Positions 1 through 10,264 are shown, counted from the stretch's first letter. The stretch: DNA of 64,000 nucleotides from Hanleya hanleyi (GCA_036873755.1 JAVTVY010057121.1:186001-250000); one strand, 5' to 3'. A program made the numbers and translations. The notes: a model not told the origin generated them from the letters alone.

Positions 1-431
1 GGGAACAAAACACCCTCTCCCAAATGGTACTTCCTGTTTGGACGAATTACGTATAATTACCACTGTCCATAATGTATTTTTATGAGACAGCGCTTACGTT
101 TGACATCCAATGACCTCTCTCATCACGCTCAGGCGGTGTAGAATCAGTCATACACGATTAACTACATGAACATTTACTAAAAAAAAAGAATCCGTCCCAA
201 GGTGTATTCCATGCCACGAAGATTTCACAGTGAAACATATTTTGATCGCCTGTATAGATTTTAAGATTTTAAGCGATTCTTTTTATCGAGCAGCTTCTTT
301 AGATACTTTTAGTCGGGTAAAAAAGATTCGAGTTTAGGTTATTTGAGAGAAATCAGTTTGTTGTATAAATTTTGATGTATGACTTGTTTCTTGACTTGTT
401 TTGTTGTCATACTTAGACAAGAATTTCGTTT
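1..431. other. Unassigned AT-rich sequence
   Basis: I see no coding exon, RNA gene or match to another part of the window here, only a short A run near 180-188. Confidence 0.4.
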
Positions 432-495
432 GGTCGTCGCTATATAGCTGAAATATTGCTGAACGCGACGTTAAACTTTAATTCTCTCCCTCTCT
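432..495 (-). repeat. MESC-type SINE core fragment
   Basis: Read on the minus strand this gives the mollusc SINE core: AAAGTTTAACGTCGC, then CAGCAATATTTCAGC and TATATAGCGACGA. The same core recurs near 20946, 23485, 23880, 25555 and 47540. It is followed on the plus strand by a CT-rich tail (TTCTCTCCCTCTCT). No tRNA head is visible, so this is a 3' fragment. Confidence 0.6.
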
Positions 496-1556
496 GTCAT
501 CACGCACAACACTATTCGCTATTAGACAGATTATGTCTTATATCAGGAATGCGATTATCAACTTCTACCTATATTTGATGTACGTCAATCTTGTGAATTC
601 CTCTATTTCACAGTAGCGGACGACCAATTTATATTTCTCAGCAGATGCAATTTACGTAGGCTACTGAAACCTCGTTCAAACATATATTCTGGCATAGAGA
701 GGATTACACAGCTCGACATTGATATAATCACGACACAACACGTGTATACAACCATGCTTACAGGTTGAGCGGTTGGAAAAATGGCTACACATACAATTAT
801 GTAATCAATAAATGTCAGTAGGGCCGCCTCTGGTGAAAGCTGAAAGAAACGTCCCGAAAATAAGTTGCAGAACCATCGTGATTTCAAAGACCGGAGAGTA
901 AATGTCAGGGTCATTAACTTAATTATCGTCAACATTTGTAGTACATTCTGTGAAACTGCATTGCCAAAATCGGGTCGGTACAGTTGATGGCTGGATTGAT
1001 ACCCATGGTGGTTGAAGGTCCCTCCGATGACAAGAATCATCTATACATATTGTATCCAGAAGGACCTAGGTAATGATTGGCGGATGCTGATAAGTACAGG
1101 GGGGTAACAAATATTTTATCTAACGGACACAACTGCAAATATAGAATGACAAAATTAAAAAGGAATTAAATGTCACTTTTTATTGTAAAGTTATCGTGGA
1201 TAAATGAACAGACAAGGAGACAATAATACACGTTTTCACGGCAGCATGTGCTCCAGATTACCTGTCATACAATTACAGGTAAGACATTCAAAATGTATCA
1301 TTGATTGATATACAGTTGGGCGAAGAACACTGAAAGCGCTTTGTATGAAGGGACAAAATGGTGAACTGAACGTGAGGTAAAATCAGTCAATTGGATGGAG
1401 GATACAGAATAAACGTATGTAATTATGTCACACTTCATTAACGGTTTGTAACATTTTGATAGAATTGTCAAATATATAGCTTAACAAATAAACGCAACAT
1501 CAAAAGGGTGGCGGAAAAACATGCCAGCGTGACGACAAGAAGTCATATGACTCCAG
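496..1556. other. Unassigned sequence
   Basis: No repeat partner was found. The minus strand has a 145-codon open frame (1040-603) with two hydrophobic stretches, but no recognisable family, splice context or copy elsewhere, so it is not called as a gene. Confidence 0.35.
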
Positions 1557-1629
1557 AGGCAAATATACTGACTGCATATTTCTAGCAAATCACATCACAA
1601 GAACCAAAATAGATCCGTGTGATGATCCT

Positions 1630-1738
1630 ATATCCCAGCCACGCACTTTTCCTGTAAATGTGCATGTGGTCATCTTGAATGGCATGACCACGCGGCTCTC
1701 GCACCGGTTTCAGCGGTATTAGATACGGTATTTCCAGA
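1630..1738 (-). other. Module M copy 1 (repeat A left arm)
   Basis: On the minus strand it shows a CCGCT box, CCGCGTGGTCAT, and GTGGCTGGGATA at the end. The hairpin is decayed: CATTTAC/GTGGCTG keeps one mismatch and two wobbles. Confidence 0.5.
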
Positions 1739-2074
1739 GGGATGACGTAATGACCCATTTCAGCCTTCTGATGGAAAATGACGAGCTATGTGATCGATAA
1801 AAAATAAACGGCCCAAACGAGGGAGCATTAACAGAATGTTCTTTTTCGGAACAAAGACCCGTGAAGCCCGACGCCGACGAAGCTCTTCATTCTCCGCCTT
1901 GTTTACAAGTCACAACATTACAATCACAATGATTTGTACAGAGAACAAGCCTCGGGGACGAAACGTCAACCAGCAGAATCTCACCATATACAGGCAACAC
2001 AAACAGTCACACAGTTTATCTAGTCTCCATCAGATGACTTGTTAGAGCTATATCGTCATTTCTCATGGATATTT

Positions 2075-2170
2075 GTATCTAAATACCGCTCTATCCGGTG
2101 TCAGGGACCGTGTGGGCATGTCAATCAAGATGTCTTCACGAACACTTACAATAAAGCGTGGCTGAGATAC
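2075..2170 (+). other. Module M copy 2 (repeat A right arm)
   Basis: Outer stem GTATCT (2075-2080) and AGATAC (2165-2170) pair perfectly. The hairpin CACTTAC/GTGGCTG has one mismatch and two wobbles, with loop AATAAAGC. Confidence 0.55.
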
Positions 2171-2227
2171 AAATCATTAATAGGATCATTTTTGGTTCTT
2201 GTGATGTGTTTAGATATGCAATCAGAA

Positions 2228-3205
2228 TATTGGTCTTTTTCTCAGCCACATTTATGTGTTGCGTTAAACAATTAAAAGCAAGTCATAGATGTGTTACCTG
2301 AAACAAAGGGAATTTCAGACAATGATCATGATAATATTGTAGCAATGTATATTTAGCCTAATTAGCTATTTTATTTTTAATATTAAAACTGATTGAAAAG
2401 CAACAACGACATCACACGTATACATTTGACTTACCTGTCGGCTAGAGTTTGCATGTTAGAATTTTTACCAGGCAGTGGTTGTGACATTTTAGATGCCGCT
2501 TTACTGGCACAGTCCATAGCTGACGCAAGTGAAGAGACTTTCAGAGCACAGAGCACGATAAGCGTTATATCGCGATAGCGCATTGTAATGTTGTCTTCTC
2601 CGACAAGTTACAGTACAAACAGTCTACATGTCCCTATGTTGAAATTCAACTGCAATGTCATCAAGATACGGCTAAATCCTCATGATCTAACATTTTCCCT
2701 AGCCTAGATAATACAGTTCAGTAGATATCAACGTCAATATATGTGTGGGCTGAGCGCCGTCTTGGAGCAGGTCTCTTCATACAGCGATGTACCAATTCTG
2801 GATGAAACGTTATATGTCATCAGATACGGTGGGCGACTGGGGTATGGAGATCACTGGCTCTTCGCGACCTGCCCAATCGCCCAATCAATCAATGCCTTGC
2901 ATTAAAGTCAACCAATGTATACGGCGATTGTAATCCATAAAATATACGTTAGAAATCCCATATGATATGCCACAGCAGATTATAGTATACGACATAATGG
3001 GTGTCGGATAAACCTTTGGAATTATTTTCATTTGAGAAATTCATCAAAAAATCGATGAACTGTGTAGAATATATGTTTACCAAGGTGAATACTGAATTTC
3101 ACCGTCATGAGTCAAGGAAATTTCATTCATTTCATTTACAAATAGCTCACCCCTTCATATCAAAAGCGGTTACAAAAAGTCACGAGAATGATTCAGTGCC
3201 TTATT
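2228..3205. other. Unassigned sequence
   Basis: I find no gene, RNA or repeat match that can be supported in this stretch. Confidence 0.35.
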
Positions 3206-3415
3206 TAACCTTATCTGGCTGGGCTTGTTGGGACTTGTCTAGGCCCATTGCCACCCCTAATCCATTTTCCTGGCGGAAAAGCAGCAATTCAGAAAAAAAT
3301 GAGGAAAACATCACTTTTAAGACGCCAAACATGGGCGCCATTTTGAATTTACCCATTATTCTCTGCTCTTTGAGGCTATACAAATAGGCTCCATATGACC
3401 CCAATATAATAAACT

Positions 3416-3810
3416 GCAAACTACAACACATATAAGAGAAGTGGGAAGAGGTGCCGACATACTGACAGAGCCACATGACTTCACAGTATAGCCTTCTGGT
3501 TAACCTATTCTAAAGCACATATCAAGAATCTAACGATTCGTGATATGTGTTGTATCTCAGGTACGCGTTTATTGTACCTGTTCATGTGGCAACTTGGATT
3601 ACATGACCACACGGCACCGGCAAAAGCGGTATTAGATGCAAATCTAGAGAGCTATGATGGAAATGCTCTGATAACTCGTATATTGGTAATTGGTGAGCTG
3701 TATCGCTGTGACAACTCGTACGCTGGGGATTGGTGCGCTGTATCGTCGTCAGATGAAAATGACGGCGTTTAACACAAAAGACTAGCCTGAAAAGTCCGAT
3801 ATCGATCAAG
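3416..3810 (-). repeat. Repeat C copy 1 (~390 bp)
   Basis: This is a dispersed element with further copies at 5769-6945 (split) and 34570-34955. Landmarks on the plus strand are ATATAAGAGAAGTGGGAAGAGG, ACCTATTCTAAAGCACAT, and a tandem pair of ~50-bp units around GGTGAGCTGTATCGC (3690-3750). It carries module M on the minus strand, so minus is probably the sense strand. It has no open frame and no poly-A. It sits inside repeat B, which fixes its limits. Confidence 0.6.
3552..3640 (-). other. Module M copy 3 (repeat C)
   Basis: Hairpin CAGGTAC/GTACCTG with loop AATAAACGC, second stem CGTGTGG/CCACATG, closing stem GCATCT/GAGATAC. Confidence 0.65.
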
Positions 3811-3909
3811 TCACGGAGTGTCGGCTCTCAATTTTGTTGGTGCTCGGTAGATAGGATACAAAGTCTGGTAGGGGGGCCATAATGCCCCCCACAGTCCTGG
3901 TAGGGTCAA

Positions 3910-4833
3910 ATGCAGGCGCTTTCAAAAACCGATCCATTCAAAGCCCGTTCCTTCTCATTCACCAAACGCTATATAGACGATCTTCTCGCTGTGGATAATC
4001 GCTATATAAATGACGCAGTGAAGGATATATATCCACCTTCACTGGATTTGAAGGAAACTACAGATAGCCCTACAGGCACATCTATTTAGATCTATATCTC
4101 TATAAAAATGAAGCGGGCATTCTCTCTCGTCGACTTTATGACAAAAGAGATGATTACAATTTCGACATCGTAAACTATCCCTTTCTGGATAGTAATATTC
4201 CAGTGGGACCTGCATATGGCGTATACATATCTCGCTTAGTAGCATTTGCTAGATCCTGTGTTAAATGTGATGATTTTAATCAACGTCACAAAACATTGTT
4301 GCAGAAACTTATAAAACAGGGCTATTCCACCAAGCGCCTCCACTCAAAGTTTCTCAAATTTGGCGATACATATCGCATGCTGATAGCAAAATACGAACGT
4401 AGCGTGCAAGATCTATGGCGCTACGTTTCGTAACTTGTGTCTAATTCCGCTTAACCCGGGGCTAGGGCCGTATGAACCCATGTACTTCAAGATCCTCATG
4501 GTACTCATATGAACAGTCACAATCAAAGCGTGACTGAGATACATCATTTTTTAGATGACGACTCTATAACGAATATTATGGATTAAGATTACTGATCAGC
4601 GGTACGGATTTGATATTTTGGAACATCATGATGTCTTGCCGGCATCATTGAAAACTGTTGACCGCTTCTCTCTTGCAGGAAACAAGCCTATGTTTATGCA
4701 TACTATGATTGTCTTTTTGAATTTGGTGCTAATACTGTTATGTGGAAAATGGAATAGGTCTTTGGATTATGGACGCGGATATTCTCTAATGGACGACGGC
4801 TGGATTATGAATGACGGACTAGACGCTTGTAAT
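3910..4833 (+). mobile_element. Penelope-like RT element, 5'-truncated copy 1
   Basis: The copy begins inside the RT gene just before the catalytic YIDD box (RYIDDLLAVDNRYI, ~3965-4005) and runs through the C-terminal half (NYPFLDSNIPVGPAYGVYIS, then KLIKQGYSTKRLHSKFLKFG and ending WRYVS). The stop is TAA at 4431. A ~400-bp 3' UTR follows, ending GACGCTTGTAAT at 4833, the exact 3' end shared by all family copies. A 2-bp loss near 4083 breaks the frame after ETTDSPTGT. A common 3' end with variable 5' loss is the hallmark of target-primed reverse transcription. No GIY-YIG endonuclease is seen. It is non-functional as it stands. Confidence 0.8.
4437..4542 (+). other. Module M copy 4 (RT element 3' UTR)
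   Basis: It starts 4 nt after the RT stop codon. The hairpin CAGTCAC (4514-4520), loop AATCAAAGC, GTGACTG (4530-4536) is perfect. Confidence 0.7.
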
Positions 4834-5768
4834 CGTTACCTTTCCTTTTGTGGAAGTCACTCGTTTTATGACCGTTTTATTTTTCCTAACGTAGCATGTT
4901 GAGGGCACATTTTTTCTGAACCCTAAAATTGAAATCCATGATATTTCATAGATTCTCTAATTCATTCGAAAATAATTCTATAAAAACACATGATCAAAAT
5001 ATAGGATTTTTGGATGTGCTCTTTCTTCATGTGGTACTTCAATATAAGACGGGTTTACTAATATCAACTTGGTATGAAAGGTAACGAATCCCTTTAATAT
5101 TGTTGTCCACTTTTCTTCTTCATGAAGCTTTGGTTTTAAGATAGTAGCAGTCGTGCATTATTCTTGTTTCCCCCAACTACTCACTGTTACCCCTTACTTC
5201 CTGGCCATTTAATTGAGCGCTTTCTTGGGGAGTGATAGCGCTCCGCCATCTACCACTATCCTTCCTTTATTTCGGGTGAGTGAACGTTCACTCGCCTAAA
5301 CATCTCAAACATTTTAGGAAAATCACTTTCCACGCGTTTTCTATTGTATGTGGTTGAAGCGTTATAAGCTTGAACTATTGTGCTTCCAGCATTTGGTGTG
5401 AAATAAATTGATATCAATCAAGTAACGTCGGAGATGGGAAGCATGACATCGATATTGGATGGATCCGTCACATTTCGGCACAAAGTGAAGAGTACATTTC
5501 AATACGTGAATTATCCGGATCTTTTAACCCACATATTCAGTTAGCTTATAAATGTCTGTTATGAATGAGCAAACAACAAATTATGAGTTTGGAGATGCAA
5601 AATAGAAGTGGTGACAAAAGATAACGGACTAAATTGATCTAAATAACGGACTGTGGCAAAAAGTCAGCGTTGTGTGTACCTGAAATACACAATTTGAGTA
5701 CTTTTGGGACACTATATAGTCTCCCCTCCTCACCAGCTCCCCCCTCCGGAATCTGAGTTTTCGAAAGA
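4834..5768. other. Unassigned sequence
   Basis: No gene or in-window repeat partner is recognised. Confidence 0.35.
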
Positions 5769-5865
5769 TTACAACGCATGTAAGGGAAGTGGGAAGAGGT
5801 GCCGACATACTGACAGAGTCACAGTATAGTTTTCTGGTTAACCTATTCTAAAGATATCTTGTGAT

Positions 5866-5899
5866 TCAATATCTCAACATATATTTATGCCATCGTCAG
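5866..5899 (-). ncRNA. Hammerhead-like core, mutated (left arm)
   Basis: Minus-strand copy of the same core: CTGACGA is complementary to 5893-5899, but the GAAA box reads GAGA (complement TCTC at 5872-5875). A change at this invariant box should abolish cleavage. Confidence 0.4.
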
Positions 5900-6537
5900 G
5901 AATATTTACAACGAGACAACTCCAGTATTTAACAAGGTATATACACAAATGTGAGTATCAAGTCAGCCAATCAGATGTTTGGTCAAAATGGTGAGCAAAA
6001 AACTAGTGAGTAGCTTTGGGCAATAGAGCGGCAAAAAATCACAGAGTATTGAATAGTGTTCATGTTGTTGATTCAGGCAGACAGTATTATACAAGTAGTG
6101 TTCACAGTGAAGATATCCGGGCTATTAAGTACACAACAACCAGGTACTTTGAGACAACACAATAATCCGGAACGGTTATAAAACAGTTATACATTTATCG
6201 GAATAAACAAGTTCCTTTGATGCTTTTAGACCATGATTTAAGTCTGGCCTGTAGCGTCTTATAGCTAACGCCTCTCGTAAGAGGACTTCGGATCTGGTTG
6301 TTGTGTACTTAATAGTCTGGATATCATCACTGTGAACACTACTTGTATAATACTGTCTGCCTGAATCAACAACATGAACACTATTCAATACTCTGCGACT
6401 TTTTGCCGCTCTATTGCCCTAAGCTACTCACTAGTTTTTTGCTCACCATTTTGACCAAACATCTGATTGGCTGACTTGATACTCACATTTGTGTACATAC
6501 CTTGTTAAATACTGGAGTTGTCTCGTTGTAAATATTC

Positions 6538-6574
6538 CTGACGATGGCATAAATATATGTTGAAATATTGAATC
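6538..6574 (+). ncRNA. Hammerhead-ribozyme-like core (right arm)
   Basis: CTGACGA (6538-6544), stem II GGCAT/ATGTT around AAATAT, GAAA (6562-6565), then TATTGAATC, which can form a 2-bp stem III ending in ATC. Stem I is not clear by eye. Penelope-like elements are known to carry such ribozymes; activity is inference. Confidence 0.4.
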
Positions 6575-6688
6575 ACTCTTCTAAGTATATTCGGAGTTAC
6601 TTTCCTCCTATATTATATCAAATTACTCAATGGAACCACAGACTATTCTAAAGAACATACCAAGAATCTAACGATTCGTGATGTGTTT

Positions 6689-6782
6689 TATCTCCGGTAC
6701 GCTTTTATTGTACCTGTTCATGTGGAAACTTGGATGACATGACCACACGGCCCCTAGCACCGGCATAAGCGGTATTAGATAC
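6689..6782 (-). other. Module M copy 5 (repeat C)
   Basis: Hairpin CAGGTAC/GTACCGG (one mismatch), loop AATAAAAGC, and perfect second stem CGTGTGG/CCACATG. Confidence 0.65.
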
Positions 6783-6945
6783 AAATCTAGAGAGCTATGA
6801 TGGAAATGCTCTGACAACTCGTATATTGGTAATTGGTGAGCTGTGTCGCTGTGACAAATCGTACACTGGGGATTGGTGAGCTGTATCGTCGTCAGATGAA
6901 AATGACGGCATTTAACACAAACGACTAGTCTGTAAGGCTCGATGT

Positions 6946-7217
6946 CGATCCAGCATCAACTTCCCACAATGCCAACATATATCAAAGGCCAAAAGGTCTG
7001 TACAGGGGGCGGACCTCGGAGACGAAACGTCCACCAGCAGAATCTCGCCATATACAGGTAAAAATTACATCGCATATAAGGGAAGTGGGAAGAGATGCCG
7101 ACATACTGCCCATGTTCAAGTAGGCTATCTGGTTCAAACGGCGCATGGTAAGTTTAGGCCATCTCATTTTTAGCATTTTCCCATCGTCCGACCTTTTATA
7201 AACTTTCCGTGTAATTT
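6946..7217. repeat. Short repeat fragments
   Basis: 7013-7060 (CTCGGAGACGAAACGTCC...CAGCAGAATCTC) matches 1952-1995 in repeat A. 7065-7110 matches the start of repeat C (CATATAAGGGAAGTGGGAAG). These are fragments only. Confidence 0.4.
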
Positions 7218-7690
7218 ACTACAAGCGTCTAGTCCGTCATCCAGTATTCAGCCGTCGTCCATTTAAGAATTTCCGCCTCCATAATCCAAAGATTTAATAC
7301 ATATAATAGCATTAGCACCAAATTAAAATCGACTAATTCGTAGTATACATAAAATTAGGCTAGTTTCCTGCAAGAGAGGAGCGGTCAACAGTTTTCAATT
7401 GTTCCAAAAATATCAAGCCCGTGTCGTATTCTTTATCCATATGATTTTCGTTGTAAAGTCGATATCTAGAGTAAGATTATCTGTCACGCTTTGATTGTGA
7501 CTGTTCATATGAACACCGTGAGGATCTTAAAATACATAGAAAAATACGGCCCCTAGCCCGGGTTAAGCGGAATCAGACACAAGATACGAAACGTAACGCC
7601 GTAGATATTGCACGCTGCCCTCGTATTTTGCTATCAGCATGCGATATGTATAGCCAAATTTGAGAAATTTCCAGTGGAGGCGCTTGAACA
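7218..7690 (-). mobile_element. Penelope-like RT element, copy 2 (diverged)
   Basis: The minus strand runs from the last ~30 codons of the RT (complement of GCATGCGATATGTAT at 7639) through the 3' UTR to ACGCTTGTAGT at ~7218. It is more diverged than the other copies, hence older. Module M lies at about 7471-7580. Confidence 0.65.
7471..7580 (-). other. Module M copy 6 (RT element)
   Basis: Hairpin CAGTCAC/GTGACAG (one mismatch), loop AATCAAAGC. Confidence 0.55.
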
Positions 7691-8440
7691 CCTGAGAGTA
7701 GGAGGTAGGCCAATACATTCAGATACCATGATAAGGCGTTTAGGCGATGACTCCAATCATACACTCATTGCCCATGGTCCTTTAAAGATGATGGATAAGG
7801 AGAGGGACAAGAAAGAGGAAAAGGAATGAGAATAAAATAATTTCCCCACTATAACACAAGTGGGGTGTCTGCAAATATATGAAGCCGTGCTAGTCCACAT
7901 CGACATGCTAGTTTAATCTTATCAAGGCCCGTTATGTGCTATATATGATCGAATTTTGTAATCCAGTCACTCGGTATGTGGTTTCAGTTTTGACCACATC
8001 TATACCGTTTTCTGGAAATTCGTCCAGATTTGGAAAGGAAATATTGGTCCGATTCCCTTGAAGAAATCTGGAAATCTTTCACATGTATACATCTTACACT
8101 TGGTGATACATGTATCTGTATTATCTTGATTAGAGATAACTCTAAGCTTAATACAATATATTTGTTATAAATCATCATTTTCACCTGAATAACATTTAAC
8201 GTTGCAATATCAGAGACTCAAGTAATTTATCACCTTTATTCCTCCATAACAATTCCATTTTAGGGTCTCTGGCCATACTGATAATGACTGTGGAACATAT
8301 TTCATTCATGATAATTTGTATCTCGGACCATATCGACCATGTACTCTCACCAAAATAGTCCTTCTAGTTGATCTGACCAGAATAATGTTGAAATCAAGTG
8401 TGTACCGTCTGGAATAGAATATTAATTGAGTGACATTTGA
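7691..8440. other. Unassigned sequence
   Basis: No feature could be supported here. Confidence 0.35.
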
Positions 8441-8632
8441 ATTACAAGCGTCTAGTCCGTCATTCATAATCCAGCCGTCGTCCTTTAGAGAATATCCGCG
8501 TCCATAATCCAAAGACCTATTCCATATAACAGTATTAGCACCAAATTCAAAAAGACAATCATAGTATACATAAACATAGGCTTGTTTCCTGCAAGAGAAA
8601 TATAGGCTTGTTTCCTGCAAAAGAGAGCCCTG
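8441..8632 (-). mobile_element. Penelope-like RT element, copy 3 (3' UTR only)
   Basis: ATTACAAGCGTCTAGTCC at 8441 is the family 3' end read backwards. The copy keeps only ~160 bp of 3' UTR. A short block ATAGGCTTGTTTCCTGCAA is present twice at its 5' end (8576-8594 and 8604-8632 region), a local duplication at the truncation point. Confidence 0.7.
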
Positions 8633-8670
8633 ATATAGGCTACCAGCCCCTACTGCTTATTGTTTCTAGC

Positions 8671-8762
8671 TTACTCCGGCTTCCTCCACCAACCAAACTG
8701 ATTGTCACCATATGAGTGAAACAAACTTGAGTGTGACATTAAGCCAAATTCCCTCCTCCCCT
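8671..8762 (+). repeat. tRNA-SINE tail fragment
   Basis: CTCCGGCTTCCTCCACCAAC and then TGTCACCATATGAGTGAAAC through TTAAGCCAAATTCCC match the 3' half of the SINE at 63350-63590. It ends in a C-rich tail (CCTCCTCCCC) and not poly-A. The tRNA head is absent. Confidence 0.65.
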
Positions 8763-9631
8763 TGTTTCTAGCTTTAAGCACTAAATCTATGAAAATCTAG
8801 TCTAATTTTATTGGAATCTGCCTTTTGTACATTATTGAGAATACAGAGAAAAGCCGTTCCATTCTGTGGCCGGTGATTTCAGCTGATGTATTGGTTTTCA
8901 TAATTCGTTTGCCCTATTTTTTAACCCAGGGGAAATTTTTAACTTGGGATAGCTGGCATATTTTTATGTAATATTTCCCAAATTATACATTATTTCAAGC
9001 ATAATGACACTTTCTTTGAATACTGGTACTGTAAAATATAGTACATCTTTATAAAATTATGTGACTTATGAGCAGTTCAAAATATTCCTCTGGGTTAATA
9101 GGTAGGTCAAAGTGAAATTATACGAACCAGTATTTGATCAACTGAACTCACTGTTCCTTCGCCATGTTTGTTTTCTCAATAATGTACGAAAGTTGGATTA
9201 GGTTCATAACATCAATCCACCAGAAGTAAATAAGAAGTTTTATCTTGCCCAGCATAAACTAAGCCGCTATCAGAGGTTTTGTACAAACAATTAGAGTAGG
9301 CCCATGTCGAGATTAAACAACTGACGAATTAACCAATTTAGAAAAAATATTACCGAATGCAAAAAGTGCAATATTGAACTGACATACATGTACATGTATA
9401 GCCATGAGTGTGCACATTTCCATCTGTCGGAACCCATTCTGTGCATAAATTTGCAGGATCCATCTTAATTTAAAAATACAATTTGTAGTTAATAAGCATT
9501 TATTTGTTATTTGAAAACCTGTATGGAGATTTAGCTTTACCAGAAATTAACAAAGACAAATTATAAAAATTCACATGATTGTTTCACTTCAATTCTAATG
9601 GCTTCGTACATTGTATACTTTCATTTTCCAG
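8763..9631. other. Unassigned, probably intronic
   Basis: AT-rich sequence with no repeat match. It lies directly upstream of the first recognised exon and is probably intron. Confidence 0.35.
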
Positions 9632-9718
9632 GATGCAGCTGCTACAGAGAAATGTAGGGAACTCGGCTCACTTCAAGTAGCCACTCGACTATCAGAGACT
9701 TTAATGAGCATATCTAAG
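9632..9718 (+). CDS. Host gene exon a (unrecognised protein)
   Basis: An 87-nt segment sits between a good acceptor (TTTCATTTTCCAG) and donor (AAG|GTATGG). It is open in phase 0 and reads DAAATEKCRELGSLQVATRL followed by SETLMSISK. The composition (charged, no low complexity) and absence of copies elsewhere in the window set it apart from the surrounding repeats. It joins in phase 0 to the segment at 9953. I do not recognise the protein. The upstream exons lie outside or are too short to see. Confidence 0.5.
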
Positions 9719-9952
9719 GTATGGTTGATATCTTCATTGTATATATTGGTTAGAATGTCACACAAACTGTTTATCTCCCTTGTTGTATATCATGGAGTAC
9801 TAACGAAAGGATGACAGACATCTTCATCAATCTTTTGTAAATCGTACGGATGTGTTCCATTCTTCACCCTTGATGATAGTCAACCTATTCAATCATTCTG
9901 AGTGTATTAAAAAAAAAAGATTTTAATTATATGCATGTATTTTTTGCAACAG

Positions 9953-10027
9953 GTCAAGTCCACAATTCAGACTGGTGGGTTCCAGCAAAGGTTGGGTTAC
10001 ATCCTGGGACGGGCCAGTCATACACAG
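9953..10027 (+). CDS. Host gene exon b (unrecognised protein)
   Basis: A 75-nt segment follows acceptor TTTTTTGCAACAG and precedes donor CAG|GTATTA. It is phase 0 on both sides and reads VKSTIQTGGFQQRLGYILGR followed by ASHTQ. The 234-nt intron before it is short. The next intron holds pearl-type element 1. Confidence 0.5.
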
Positions 10028-10264
10028 GTATTAACTGACTAAGAATGTAGCTAATTGATGAGGCAGTTAATTGAACTTAAACTTCATTAATTTGAAAAAA
10101 AAGTTGAATTGAATTTGTGAAGTATTCTAATTGCTAAGAAATACGAGAGATCCTGAAGGATCTTGGCGCCCACCATTGCCCGATAATTGTAATCTAATGA
10201 CAAGAGGATCTTTTTGTCCATTTGTTACTAAGAACAAACGATTGATTTGTAATTTTGTTTGCAG

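Larger units (their letters stand above)
1557..2227. repeat. Foldback repeat A, copy 1
   Basis: The arms 1557-1738 and 2057-2227 are imperfect reverse complements (shared blocks include ATCACAAGAACCAAAA and its complement, and ACCGCT...CCGGT), with ~320 bp between them. Each arm holds one module M in opposite orientation. The middle (1840-1945, around GACGCCGACGAAGC) matches 25915-26020, so the family has a second copy at 25310-26175, where only the left arm is preserved. No transposase or target duplication is seen. Confidence 0.6.
3206..3908 (+). repeat. Repeat B copy 1, split by repeat C
   Basis: 3206-3415 matches the B body (CTTATCTGGCTGGGC, GGGCGCCATTTTGAATTTAC, CAAATAGGCTCC) and 3811-3908 matches the B 3' end (AAGTCACGGAGTGTCGGCTC, CTGGTAGGGTC). 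The two halves join where other B copies are continuous (AAACTACAAAGTC), so the intervening ~395 bp is an insertion. The front part has an internal deletion relative to 15674-16170. Confidence 0.6.
5855..6642 (-). mobile_element. Penelope-like 3'-end foldback with hammerhead-like ends
   Basis: The arms 5861-~6140 and ~6297-6577 are near-perfect inverted repeats (~280 bp) around a ~155-bp centre. A minus-strand frame 6388-6176 crosses the right arm and centre and contains EALAIRRYRPDLN, which resembles the C-terminal signature of Penelope GIY-YIG endonucleases (E-A-..I...P.LN); family assignment is by recollection. Reading the minus strand, the left arm is then the element's 3' end and the right arm an inverted copy of it, an arrangement known for Penelope elements. 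Both outer ends carry a CTGACGA...GA(A/G)A core. The flanking 12-bp repeat supports a real insertion. Confidence 0.6.
5769..6945 (-). repeat. Repeat C copy 2, split by a foldback insertion
   Basis: 5769-5854 (TAAGGGAAGTGGGAAGAGG ... ACCTATTCTAAAG) and 6643-6945 (CTATTCTAAAGAACATACC ... ATGACGGCATTTAACAC) are the two halves. The 12-bp CTATTCTAAAGA is present at both junctions (5843-5854 and 6643-6654), as expected for a target-site duplication around the 788-bp insert. Confidence 0.65.

Noticed and set aside
603..1040. 145-codon minus-strand frame with two hydrophobic segments, somewhat receptor-like
   Set aside because: No recognisable family motif, start context, splice signals or conserved copy; length is possible by chance in AT-rich DNA.
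1952..1966. GACGAAACGTC (also at 7026-7040) as a hammerhead 3' half
   Set aside because: No CTGANGA partner with a pairing stem II lies upstream at either place.
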